From Isoetes taiwanensis (lineage: Eukaryota; Streptophyta; Lycopodiopsida; Isoetales; Isoetaceae): a stretch of DNA of 64,000 bases. Below, in pieces: positions 12,477 to 21,658 of the stretch. The stretch is taken from contig JAJEKV010000055.1 of the NCBI GenBank assembly GCA_021234155.1, positions 851,090 to 915,089 on the forward strand, given 5' to 3'. A program made the translations under genes and the position numbers. A model generated the notes under the pieces. The model was not told where the DNA came from. It did no database searches and was given only the letters and a program-made list of their open reading frames with translations. How positions within the stretch are numbered: position 1 is the first letter of the stretch; each line of letters begins with the position of its first letter.

Positions 12477-12740
12477 GCAATCCGCTCCCCTTCATGAGCT
12501 TGAGTTGAACCTTCTGCACATATTGGAGGTTCTTTTGAACAATTTGCACTCCCAACACTTGTGAAAGGTGCAATCTTCTCCCCTTCATCAACTTATGTTG
12601 AACTTGTGTTGGAGGTTCTTCTGAGCAATTTACAAAGCCAACATCTGTGTAAGGTGCAATCCGCTCTCCTTTATCAGCGTGTGTCAACCCTCCAATGCAT
12701 GTTTCTTCGGAGCAATCTGCACTGCCAACAACTATGGAAG
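12477..12740 (-). repeat. tandem repeat of about 85-93 bp with coding character
   Basis: Three units marked by GGTGCAATC..CTCC..TTCAT and ending GTGTAAG/GTGAAAG follow one another. On the minus strand they read as related peptides (GERIAPYTDVGFVNCSEE and GEKIAPFTSVGSANCSKE), but in two frames with a shift between units. This looks like a decayed repeat-containing exon or retroelement ORF; I do not recognise the family. Confidence 0.6.
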
Positions 12741-12994
12741 GTTGCTTTGGACAGAGCTTTTCTCATTGAAAAACAAGATTCAATGCCCTACTTACAATGA
12801 GTATTTTTATTTGTATGTCTAATGAGCTCAGCTTTGTATTTATTACTATTATTTGTTGATCGTAGAGACTTGAGGAGCTGCAATCATATTTGCCTCTTTG
12901 ATTGAGGTGTTGATGTGCTAGCAAAGGGGTTAACATGCGCCATTAAAGGGTCCCCTTGTAGCTACAAAGGAATTGAGGAGCCATCGCTGCCAGA

Positions 12995-13725
12995 GGGCTA
13001 AAATGGAGCAGATCAACAATGGCAATTAGGCACCAAAGAACCCATACAATGTGTACAACATTGGAAAAATCATGCAGTACGTTTTTCAACGCACCAAAGA
13101 ACACTCCAGTCTGAGTTCTGATGCTCCAGACATGCGAAAAAATGTACTACAAGTGCAATAGTCTGGGCCGAAATTGATCAGGTCCACAATGATGAGTATC
13201 CGCCCAAGGACCCCTACATTATGCACACCATTGGAAAGAGCACCGAATAAGCTTTCTAAGCATTAAAGCACACTCCGAACTGAGTTCAAATGCTCCAGAC
13301 ATGAGCAAAAAGATACTACTGGCACATGGGCCTTGAGAGGGCCAAAATTAATCAGATTTACAATGGTGATTATTCACCAAAGAATCCTACAATTTGCATG
13401 ACATTGAAAAGATCACGGAATAAGCTTTCTAACGTATCAAACAACACTTTGATCTCATGGTCTAGGAATTTAGTCCCTCTCTCCTATAGTATCTTACGGA
13501 GAAGAAGTTGAGAAGGGTTCTCAAAGCTTGGACTACTATTCATAGATCAGAGAAGTGGTAGTAGCATCGGAGTCAACTGTATATATATAAATGTTCTTAT
13601 CCCTCGAATATAATACAGATTGTTGCCTTCCCAAAAAAATGGCGGAAGAGAACACTTTGATCTAATTTCGGATGCTCCAAATATGAGCAAAAATGTACTA
13701 CCTATACATGGGCCTTTTCGTGGGC
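12995..13725. repeat. satellite-like tandem repeat, about 170-bp unit, three to four copies
   Basis: Units start near 12995, 13167 and 13333 and share the blocks AATGGTGATTATTCACCAAAG, GAATAAGCTTTCTAA and ATGCTCCAGACATGAGC in diverged form. The third unit is split at 13456-13650 by an inserted sequence and resumes at 13651. No ORF crosses the array. Confidence 0.8.
13456..13650. mobile_element. 195-bp insertion with 13-bp target-site duplication inside a satellite unit
   Basis: AACACTTTGATCT at 13443-13455 is repeated exactly at 13651-13663. Deleting the insert plus one copy restores a satellite unit that lines up with the two neighbouring units, so the empty site is visible in the same window. 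The insert contains ATATATATAAATG and a short A-run near its right end but no coding capacity. It is probably a short retroposon; its class is not clear. Confidence 0.8.
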
Positions 13726-13857
13726 ATTAGTGAGAGAAAGCCGGGGCGCTAGAGAGAGAAATCTAGGGTGCTAGAGTGAGAGGGTCCAGCTGGAGTCCAT
13801 TGAGACCTAGTGTTCCCCACACTTAAGTAACCTCCCCACAACACAACATCCTTTGGA

Positions 13858-14110
13858 GAGAATAGAATAGAATAGTATAGAATAGATTTTTTAGCGTCCA
13901 CGGAGACCGATTGGCCTATGGGACCCAAACAAAAAGAGAGCAGCAAGCGTATTACTGACAGGATTAAAAAACCCCCGTCCCGAAGGGTTTTCGAGGGAAA
14001 AACCTTAGCAGTAATAAGTATGCTGGCACGCTGTACAATTGTATAGGACAGTTCAATACCGTCCCGGAGGACACAACTGAGTCCGTGCATCCATAACCTC
14101 CTGGAGGTAT
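13858..14110 (-). mobile_element. LINE 3' end with (ATTCT)n tail
   Basis: On the minus strand the sequence runs GTCCCATAGGCCAATCGG, TCTCCGTGGACG and then a tail of ATTCT repeats down to about 13858. The same block ends the LINEs at 33319 and 29105. The upstream reading (LLSFCLGPIG) matches the C-terminal end of a decayed LINE ORF2. A 5-bp stem next to the stop codon is conserved with the other copies. Confidence 0.65.
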
Positions 14111-14604
14111 GACCCCGACAAACCCACTGACGCCGTATTCAATAACTCATGCAACGGTTGGCTAGGCACTAGTAATCGAACATACCGCTCTCGGATATGT
14201 TCGAGAGAAGATAAAGAGAAAAATCAAAATAAGAAAGAAATAGAGAACTAAAGAAATGCAAATGCAAGGCCAAAAAATATTAACTTCCTCAAAAACAATA
14301 ATAATTTTTATTCTTAGCTTAATTCAATATCGAGCCAAGGACCATACCGTAACCAACTTGTATAGCCACCTACAGATATTAGGACAAGACAGACTGTTGG
14401 CGATGTAATGTTGCAACCCTCTAGATGATCCTATGTCGAACTGCAATGTGGCATGTTTAATGCATCATTATTATCAAGAAGTGAGACCCTCTTAGTGCTC
14501 CTCGGCAAGGTCCTCCATGGGACAAGAGATTTAACCCCCACACACATGTTGAGACAACTTAACCACTTAGGAAAAAATATTAAGAACTTAACATAGACAT
14601 ACTA

Positions 14605-14665
14605 CACATCAAGGACTCAAACCAACAACCTAAGGATTAACAATATGCAATTTTGCTACTCACTT
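14605..14665 (-). mobile_element. tRNA-derived SINE head (A and B boxes)
   Basis: On the minus strand, TAGCAAAATTGC (14658-14647) matches the Pol III A box and GGTTTGAGTCC (14623-14613) matches the B box, 23 bp apart. No full cloverleaf can be drawn, so it is a SINE-like relic rather than a tRNA gene. Confidence 0.45.
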
Positions 14666-14984
14666 AGACCTTGATTAACATTGTTGTTTAGCTTATCTAT
14701 GTTCTAGATAACCACCTAAGAAACCCCCCCACACCCAAAGGGCTTGTCGATGTAAGCAATATGGGGGTAAAAACCCAGTGGTTGTCTAAGAAACCCCCCA
14801 CACCCAAAGGGCTTGTTGATGTAAGCCACTAGGCCTAATGATTGTCTAGGTGCTGCCACTCAAAATGAAACTTTGGCATAAAAAAACTAAGATTTCAACT
14901 TCCTAGTAGTTTACTCATATTACAACGTGTAATCTCTCTTCATACATATACAATAAACATTGATGTTGTGGTCTAGTCGCACAA

Positions 14985-15050
14985 GACAGAGTTTGAACTC
15001 ACAACTTTCTAGTTGCGAATCACACATCTTAGCTAAATAAGCTACCAACG
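14985..15050 (-). mobile_element. possible tRNA-derived SINE head
   Basis: On the minus strand, GGTAGCTTATTTAGCTAAG resembles a tRNA D-arm and A box, and about 33 bp further AGTTCAAACTC resembles a B box. The arrangement fits a SINE head; downstream body and tail are not clear. Confidence 0.4.
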
Positions 15051-15466
15051 CTAGTTGAATATATTAGTTTGTCTTTTTCTTACATGCGTATTGGCTTCCT
15101 TGAGGTTCTGAAACATTCCAGAACTTAGATGCATATGCACAAATATCCCACATGTATTCCTGCAAAAGCTATGCCCTTTTTCCAGTATATAAAGGGGCCT
15201 TTGACACAAGGATGGGTATTCTGGTTCAACACCAGTCTTGAGCCTTCTAGACATTTGTCGCGTGTTCCTGCTTGCCTTTGGGCCATTGTATTTTTTATTC
15301 TTCATCATATATCAGATTCTTTGCTGATCCTGGCATACTTCTTGTGTATTTCTCATGTATTTTTCATGCATTGTCCTTATTTTTTAGTAGATTCATGACA
15401 TCCAGAAGAACTTATTAAATCGTGAAGTGTCTGCGGGCGACCATGTAAAAACCCAAGTGTTTTGTG

Positions 15467-15535
15467 TTATGAGCCTTCGTGATAACGCCCTAGGGCGTTA
15501 TGAGCCTTCGTGATAATGCCCTAGGGCGTTATGAC
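15467..15535. repeat. 31-bp tandem repeat containing a 20-bp perfect palindrome
   Basis: Two copies of a unit starting GTTATGAGCCTTCGTGATAA follow each other. The first contains the perfect palindrome ATAACGCCCTAGGGCGTTAT (15482-15501); the second has one C-to-T change in its left half. Confidence 0.85.
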
Positions 15536-15582
15536 TGTTTTAGGCATAAAAACCCAAGGAGCATGGTGTTAAAGGTGTAGAT

Positions 15583-15745
15583 AGCATACGGCACGAGGCG
15601 TTCTTTGGAAAAAATTGAGGGCCATGTGGCCAAGGCCAAAATGGCAAGGGTGCGTCGCGGCGCATGCCCGACCATTTTGGCCATGGCCGCATGGCCCGAA
15701 ATTTTTTCATAACGCCGAGGGCCGTGCGCGTACGCCATTTTAACG
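15583..15745. other. long imperfect hairpin (foldback or small-RNA precursor-like)
   Basis: Bases 15622-15644 pair with 15672-15694 over 23 positions with two mismatches (core GGCCAAAATGG / CCATTTTGGCC). The pairing extends outward through the A-tract/T-tract (GGAAAAAATT with AATTTTTTC) and the GGCACGAGGCG / CGCCGAGGGCCG region. The loop is GC-rich. ORFs cross the hairpin on both strands but show no known domain. Confidence 0.75.
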
Positions 15746-16373
15746 CCTCGGTTCGAGGGTTTACTAAACGTGGGTTCTTCGCCAAGGCCGAAAGCGGGGA
15801 TGCTTAAATGGAGTCGCCCCGGCGAGTGGTCATGGAATGAAGAAGAGTTTTGCGTATCGATGATGCTTTGCGCAATCGTCGGATTAACCTTACTTGAGCT
15901 TTCGCTTTCGCTTTCTTGCGGGGTCGCTGAAGAAGCCTCAAGCCCCAATCTTCGCGTAATGCCGCCTTTGCGGGAATGCCGCCGGATTAATCTTATGGCG
16001 GGGGTAGAAGGGCCCGTGGGTCGAAGCGTGGACCGCTTCATCAAACTATGGCCTAAGCATGGGCTATGGTTGGAAGCGGGGGCTATTCTAGCGACTCATC
16101 TCGATCCTATCACTGGAATGCTAGGATATTATAGGCATTCACTGTAATACTCTAGGATGTTATGCGAGAGGCAGCAAAAAACTTGAGCCCGTGGAGTGTT
16201 ATTAACAGGCAACAACATTCTGATGAACGGCTGAGATCTGATCTGAGCCTGTAAACACGAGAACCAGTGCGTTAAGGTGTCACTTCTTGAATTTACTTGA
16301 GGAATTTATCAAATCTTTGGCATTTTAAGTGGCTCCAACTGCACATGTTTAGAACCAAGCCGGCGGCGAAAAT
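15746..16373. other. no recognisable gene; chance ORFs on both strands
   Basis: A 125-codon + ORF (15770-16147) and an overlapping 171-codon minus ORF (15529-16044) occur in a GC-rich stretch next to the hairpin. Neither resembles a known protein, and the minus ORF runs through the hairpin. I regard both as by-products of base composition. Confidence 0.4.
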
Positions 16374-16435
16374 CTTTTTGTATGTATAATTTGGCTAATG
16401 GTTTTTTTGTATGTATAATTTGACTAATGGTTTTG
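16374..16435. repeat. 30-bp tandem duplication
   Basis: TTTTTGTATGTATAATTTGG and TTTTTGTATGTATAATTTGA follow each other, each continuing with CTAATGGTTTT. Confidence 0.8.
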
Positions 16436-16857
16436 CCCATGGTTAAATCCCTTCCACTCCAACCCCCCAACCAATCCTTTGCGCTGCTACTAGTTTGATT
16501 TGTGGTTGTACATTAGTAGATTTTCCTACATGTTCTTTCCAGATCTCCTTGCAGCTCATTCTAACTGGAGAACCAGACACTAGCTTAGGATGTCGCTAAT
16601 GAATGGCATAGAGTTTAGCTATTTTAGGGTTCTTCCAAGATTGTTTGAAGGTCTTTTGCAAAAACGGCCATTTCCGCAGTTTCTTTTGGGCACATTTCAA
16701 CAGATATGAGGTCTCCGCAGAGATTTACCCCGACATTTGCATTTCCTCTGGAAGTTTTTATGAGCGCTCAGATTTTTTTTTGCAGTTTGATCATCTCCTC
16801 GAGCCGTTAAGGATCATATTTTTTAATGAAACAGTTCCGATTCAGAGAATAGTAAGG

Positions 16858-17782
16858 ATGAACGAAGGGCAAGGATGGGTGAGCCCCAAGAAAACATTGT
16901 TTCTTTCTAGACAACGGGCTTCTGCGTCGGTTTTGGAATCCCCTTCCGCCAAGCCCCAATACAAACAGGGTGCCAAGCCGTCTGAAGTTTATGGTTTTGT
17001 TGGCTTGATTTCTACAACTGTGGCTTCAGGTTGGCCAATATTGTCATAAATTATATGCTTTGCTAGAAACTTTCTGATATTTTGCTAAACTGTTTTGCAG
17101 TTGTTTTTTTTGTGTGGGCATATTTCCCAGAAGTTTGGCTTCATTCTATTGGCATTACGTATTACCCTAGCAGGTATTGCTTCAGCTTAAGTGCTTGCTT
17201 CTGACATTTATAGACGAATTAATCTACTTGCAATTAATCTATTGTTCATATTTGTGCCAATTCTTTACTCTGGTTTATCTGCTGATTTACAACTATCTCT
17301 ATAAAGACCTATGCTTATATATAGGGAGATATGCAACATAAAGTGCAAGATTGGTTTCCCTGGGCTTCTGATTGCTGACTTTGTTAGGCTTTGTGTAATA
17401 TTCCATGCGAAATAGTTTCATCAACTTGGAAAACAAGTTAGTTATTCCAACTTTGTATGATCAGATATTGGGCTGTCGCAGTTCCTGCTTATGTGATGGT
17501 TACAATCATGTTCGTTGTCGTGGCATATATAAGTCTGAACCATGTTGCAACACCTTCTCCAGATTCTTTGAGTACTATTTTTGGTATGTGAACACATTTC
17601 TTGCTACTCACATGTGGTTTGCAAGATACAGGTTCTGAATAGAAAAGTGTGTTGTAGATGAGTTTACAAGACCGCCTGTTATGCACAGAAGACCATCATC
17701 ATACGATCTGGATCAGCCCATTCATCCAATTTCAGATTTACCATTAACTGAGATGAATATGGCTTTGTTTGGACACACATGA
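16858..17782 (+). CDS. PIGP: phosphatidylinositol N-acetylglucosaminyltransferase subunit P (PIG-P)
   Basis: Small membrane subunit of the ER complex that adds GlcNAc to phosphatidylinositol, the first step of GPI-anchor synthesis. Exons 16858-17029, 17101-17173, 17465-17583 and 17658-17782 join in phase through GT-AG sites into 163 codons including TGA. The protein has a Ser/Arg-rich N-terminus and the family signature KPSEVYGFVGLISTTVAS spanning the first membrane segment. Next come VVFFVWAYFP and the lumenal GITYYPSRYWAVAVPAY, then a second membrane segment (VMVTIMFVVVAYISL). The acidic tail contains PIHPISDLPLTEMN, matching the 'PISD' end typical of plant PIG-P. Length fits the family (about 140-180 aa). 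I chose the start just before the basic N-terminus; an in-frame upstream ATG at 16645 would add unrelated sequence. All key blocks are intact. Confidence 0.92.
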
Positions 17783-17924
17783 TATTCTGCTTTTTTCCTA
17801 GATTGGATGGGCCACTGCATTCAACAACCAGAACTTAAGATCTCAATGATTCATGGTCTAAGAACTTCTATTATGTTATTATGTCTAAGAGCATGAAACT
17901 GGATCGAGATGCAGGTTTTCTATA

Positions 17925-18040
17925 GAAAAGTGTGTTGCAGAAGAGCTGTTACGCACAGATCATCATCATCTGATCTGGGACAGCCCATTCATCAATTTCT
18001 GGTTTACCATTAACTGAGATAAGTATGGCTTGTAAGGTCA
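17925..18040 (+). pseudogene. decayed tandem copy of PIG-P exon 4
   Basis: GAAAAGTGTGTTGCAG, GCACAGA, ATCATCATC, GATCTGG, CAGCCCATTCATC and TTTACCATTAACTGAGAT appear in the same order as at 17641-17755, with short deletions that break the frame. It is therefore a partial duplication of the last intron end plus exon 4, not a second functional exon. Confidence 0.8.
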
Positions 18041-19190
18041 CAGGTAAGAACGTTGGACTTAAAGCATTGAACTTGAGGTTTGTTACAAAATTGTCAAAAC
18101 TTTTGGAGTAATGGCAATTTTACAAATTCTCAAGGACTTTAATGAGATACAGGAAAGAAAATTAGTCGAACTTGTGATGATGATGTGGGCAATCTTTTTA
18201 GAGAATGTGGCAAACTTTCTGTGGTGGCTAAAAATAGCTTGTATGTTGCAATGTCCGCATATGCTATTTTTCAAACAGAACTTTTTAGAGGTCCAAATAG
18301 TGTACCTACTAGTAAGATTATAAATAGCACGTCCATTTGATCACAAGCCCTTAGACATACATCATTGTGGTGTTTAGGGAAGTCTTTTGAAAATAAGCAA
18401 TAGTGGCAATTAACTAGGAATCAATCTACACAAACTTAGTAGCCTATGACTTGGAGAAAGGAAGGAATTTAAGACAAGGATCTGGTATCAAGGAAAGATT
18501 CAAATCAACTCAGATTCAATCGAAACCAAGGTAGGTTGCAAAACTCCAATTCGGTCTTGGTCAAATAGTAGCACTTTAAAGTCAGCCGCGGCCATTCTTT
18601 AAAGGTTTACAACACTAACTCAAATTGGTTTCACATTTATCGAAACTCTAATAACTTACCTAAGCTTAGATTCACCCCTTTGATTATTTTCCATCTTGTT
18701 CCAAGCAAGGTCATTCCACCAAGTACATACCACACCAGAAGAATGAATTAAACTATATACATATTCTGAATTTGACTTTACTTGTAGATGATCAAAGTGC
18801 AGGGGGACAAGCTACATAATTATTGAAATTTTCTCATAAGATGAATTGTCTAACAGCATTGTATAATAACAATTAGAAAAGGCATACAAATAAGGTGCTC
18901 ATTCTATTGTTTTTAGATTAGGGCATAGTGCAATGAAAAGGCTACGAGATGCTAACTTCTGTTCAGTAAGTGAAAAGATGTCAACTTGAAGTAAAAATCT
19001 TACATGTTTATTATACATATACTTTGTGGATTTACCTCTGTCTTTGAATCATGGGCTTCTTTGACAAATACTGCAAGCATTTGGGGTTCCACAAGATCTC
19101 CAAATGCATTTATATACTCGGGGTTTACTAAGTTTCCAACCCAATGTACCCAAAGAAATTGGGACCTTACATCAAGGTTGTCCTCTAAAA
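18041..19190. other. no gene seen
   Basis: AT-rich sequence with only short ORFs and no recognisable element ends. Confidence 0.5.
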
Positions 19191-19192
19191 TA

Positions 19193-19232
19193 CTATCTAT
19201 CTATCCATCTATTTATCTATCTATCTATCAAT
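19193..19232. repeat. (CTAT)n microsatellite
   Basis: Imperfect run of CTAT/CTAT-like tetramers just upstream of a LINE fragment. Similar tetramers tail SINE-like elements near 43.2 and 44.16 kb. Confidence 0.85.
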
Positions 19233-19264
19233 TGTATATTGATCAATTAAAAGTACGGTCTGAT

Positions 19265-19840
19265 AAGTCACGATGATGGTGGACTGCATTTTGGTAGTAT
19301 CTATCTTTAAGCAACTTATATACGCTGATAATGTCTGACTTATAGCTTATACAGCTACTAGTAGAAAACAAGTGATCTGCACACTCTTGGTGAGACGTAT
19401 ATGTCTTTAATTCGATCTCCACAAGATAAAACCTTTTTGTACTTTAACCTTATGAGCATGATATTCCAACTTTATACTACGACAATCATGAGGTTGCAGT
19501 TATAGATAGATACAAGTACCTTGGTGTTCAATTTTCTAAGAATAAGTTTGCATGATCAAACATGTCGCTGCAGGTTCAAGCAATGCAAAATAATTCTCTC
19601 CAAGCAAAGGTTTATGATTGTGGTCTCAAAAATATCACTTGTTTCGTACTTTGATTGTGCCCGCTTTATTGTATAGATCTAGCTAAGGTGTTTTATTGCA
19701 TGGATTTGAGGTGTTTTATTGCTTGGAATAACCTAGAATGGGTGCAGAAATATTTGAATCACCTACAACTCAAAGGTGACAGTAGAGCGTCGTGTGCCAT
19801 TCTTTTGAAGGATACATGTTTCTACTATACAATATAAATA
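19265..19840 (+). pseudogene. LINE reverse transcriptase fragment
   Basis: The + strand reads LIYADNV near 19315 (YADD motif with D-to-N), DRYKYLGVQFSKNKF near 19510, QAMQNNSLQAKVYD near 19580 and WNNLEWVQKYLNH near 19725. These blocks follow the order of the LINE ORF2 at 33.3-39.2 kb, with several frame breaks. Non-functional. Confidence 0.75.
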
Positions 19841-21658
19841 TTTTTTTCGTTTTTTTCGTTTTTTCCAAGTATTATAGCGTTTGGTTCAAGTTTTATTGCA
19901 AACCATTGATCTGGCGAATATTCTAGGTATTGTGCCAGATCAATGGCCATTAGAATTTTGACACAAAAATTGCATGCCAATGTCAATGGTGTAGAACGAA
20001 CCTATGGTTGCAGCGGAAAAAAAAAAGAAGCAAATAAAAACCCAATGGTGCCAATAAATTTCTTTTCCCGGTCCCCGCCATAGTATAAACCGGCGGGGCC
20101 TTACGCCATAAGCGCTGCGAAATCCGATATGATCCCTCCTTCTTCAAATTAAGAATGCAATCTTGTATTCACACAGCTTGGAGCTCGGGTCGGATTCACC
20201 ATCTGCTGCACAAATCCCTGCCTCTTTCTGTTGGCTCTACCCTTCGCCTTCAAGCCTGGACTAAAAAACGGACTACATTTGCAGATACTTTTTGCGGCTC
20301 ATCTCCTCGAGAATCTCTCTTTGAAATCACGATGGAGGTGTGGATGCGAGGTTGGGATTTGGGAAATAGGTCATGCAAAGGAAGAAATTGCGTTATTTTT
20401 GCCGCGGTCGGTTCGCTCAAACGCGAGTATTCGACATTTAACCGGCTATGGCGATTCTTCACCAGGCACAATTCTTTTGATGCCGAACCGTTAGCTCCAA
20501 AGCCCTTGCAAAGCCTCACGCAAAGTCAAAGCGCCCACGCGCTCCCGCAATGCGGCTCCCTGTCTGGCCCAATCCCAGGCACGCTCCTGCAAAACTCCGT
20601 CCCTCAACCCTCTCGGATCCCTCGCTCGGATCGCCTGGCACCTCGCCGAGAAAAGAAACCAGCGTGCAATCTTATCCCTGGCCCTAAAATTTAGAATCTT
20701 TTCCTTCCAACCATTACAAAAAATGCAAAAACATCCATGAAAAAAGCAAGTTGCAAATCGCCCAAAATAGCAACAAACACTCAAGCTCCTCCCACATGGC
20801 AAATTATACCGTTTTCAATACAATACTATACGGAAACCATAGGCCAAACCACTGCCCGAAAACCCTCCCCAACCCCAAAACGAAAATAGCATACTATATC
20901 TCCTCATTCTGCCATGCTGTGCCACATATACTACGTAAGAAAATGCATAAGACGAAAGTTGATATGTACCCTTCTCTAACGCTTCGCATAGTTGAATCTC
21001 TTTACCGTTTAAAAAGGCGTTGAAAATAGCATTGTAATGCATTATTTACCCAATGATCTGTGCAAATGCTAAGAAAATGGCGTTCAAGCCATTTTCTTTA
21101 TTTTATTTCTGTTTGGTGCACTTTCTTTTTAGTTTGCTGATAAGCAGCAGTATTGCAACTTCACTAAAAGATTCAAAGGTAAAAGAATAGGCTCATTTAA
21201 TGAACCTTTAAATTGCATCATTTCCTTTGTTGACTTGCAAGATCTCTAATAGTTGTTAACTTATGCAGTTTAATTCTCAAAGAAGATGCTAAATGCCTAA
21301 AATATAGAAAGAAATACCAAAATACCCTTCGCATCTACATTCAGATGCTTTTCATTTTTGCTGTCAAAAAAATCAGGAATTTGGTAAGTTCACTCATCTT
21401 TTGCAAGAGAAGTTGTAGCAATTAAGTAGATGGTCTAAACTAATTAGCCATAGCAGCAGGAACCATCCAATGTCTAATCACGAGGCCTAGAACAGCATAA
21501 GATCAAATGCTTTGAATTTAAGTTTGAACAAAGAAAACTCAAATCTTACACTTTATCTTCCTTTCCTCAACTTTCTTGAATGCGGTTACCCTTTCAAGCA
21601 CTTCCAATAGCTTTGACTTGCACCGAGATTATGTTAGGCGGCTGCAATCTGACACAGC
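19841..21658. other. no recognisable gene; one unassigned 179-codon ORF
   Basis: A + ORF at 20155-20694 (starting MQSCIHTAWSSGRIHHLLHK) overlaps minus ORFs of 89 and 103 codons (20250-20519 and 20491-20802). The locus is locally GC-rich. I recognise no domain on either strand and no splice pattern that would extend them, so coding status is open. The rest, to the TMN 3' end, is AT-rich non-coding sequence. Confidence 0.3.

Larger units (their letters stand above)
14111..15466. other. no protein gene seen; short repeats and tRNA-like heads
   Basis: Holds a tandem duplication of about 65 bp near 14720-14835 (marker ACACCCAAAGGGCTTGT twice) and two tRNA-derived heads listed separately. The remaining sequence is AT-rich, with short ORFs only. 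Confidence 0.45.

Noticed and set aside
15529-16044. 171-codon minus-strand ORF as a gene
   Set aside because: It runs through the long hairpin, shows no domain and has an equally long competitor on the other strand.
16645-16857. PIG-P start at the upstream in-frame ATG
   Set aside because: It would add about 71 residues rich in F and H that do not look like the family's short basic N-terminus.
20155-20694. 179-codon ORF as a gene
   Set aside because: No recognisable domain, overlapping ORFs on the other strand, local GC enrichment; kept only as an open note.
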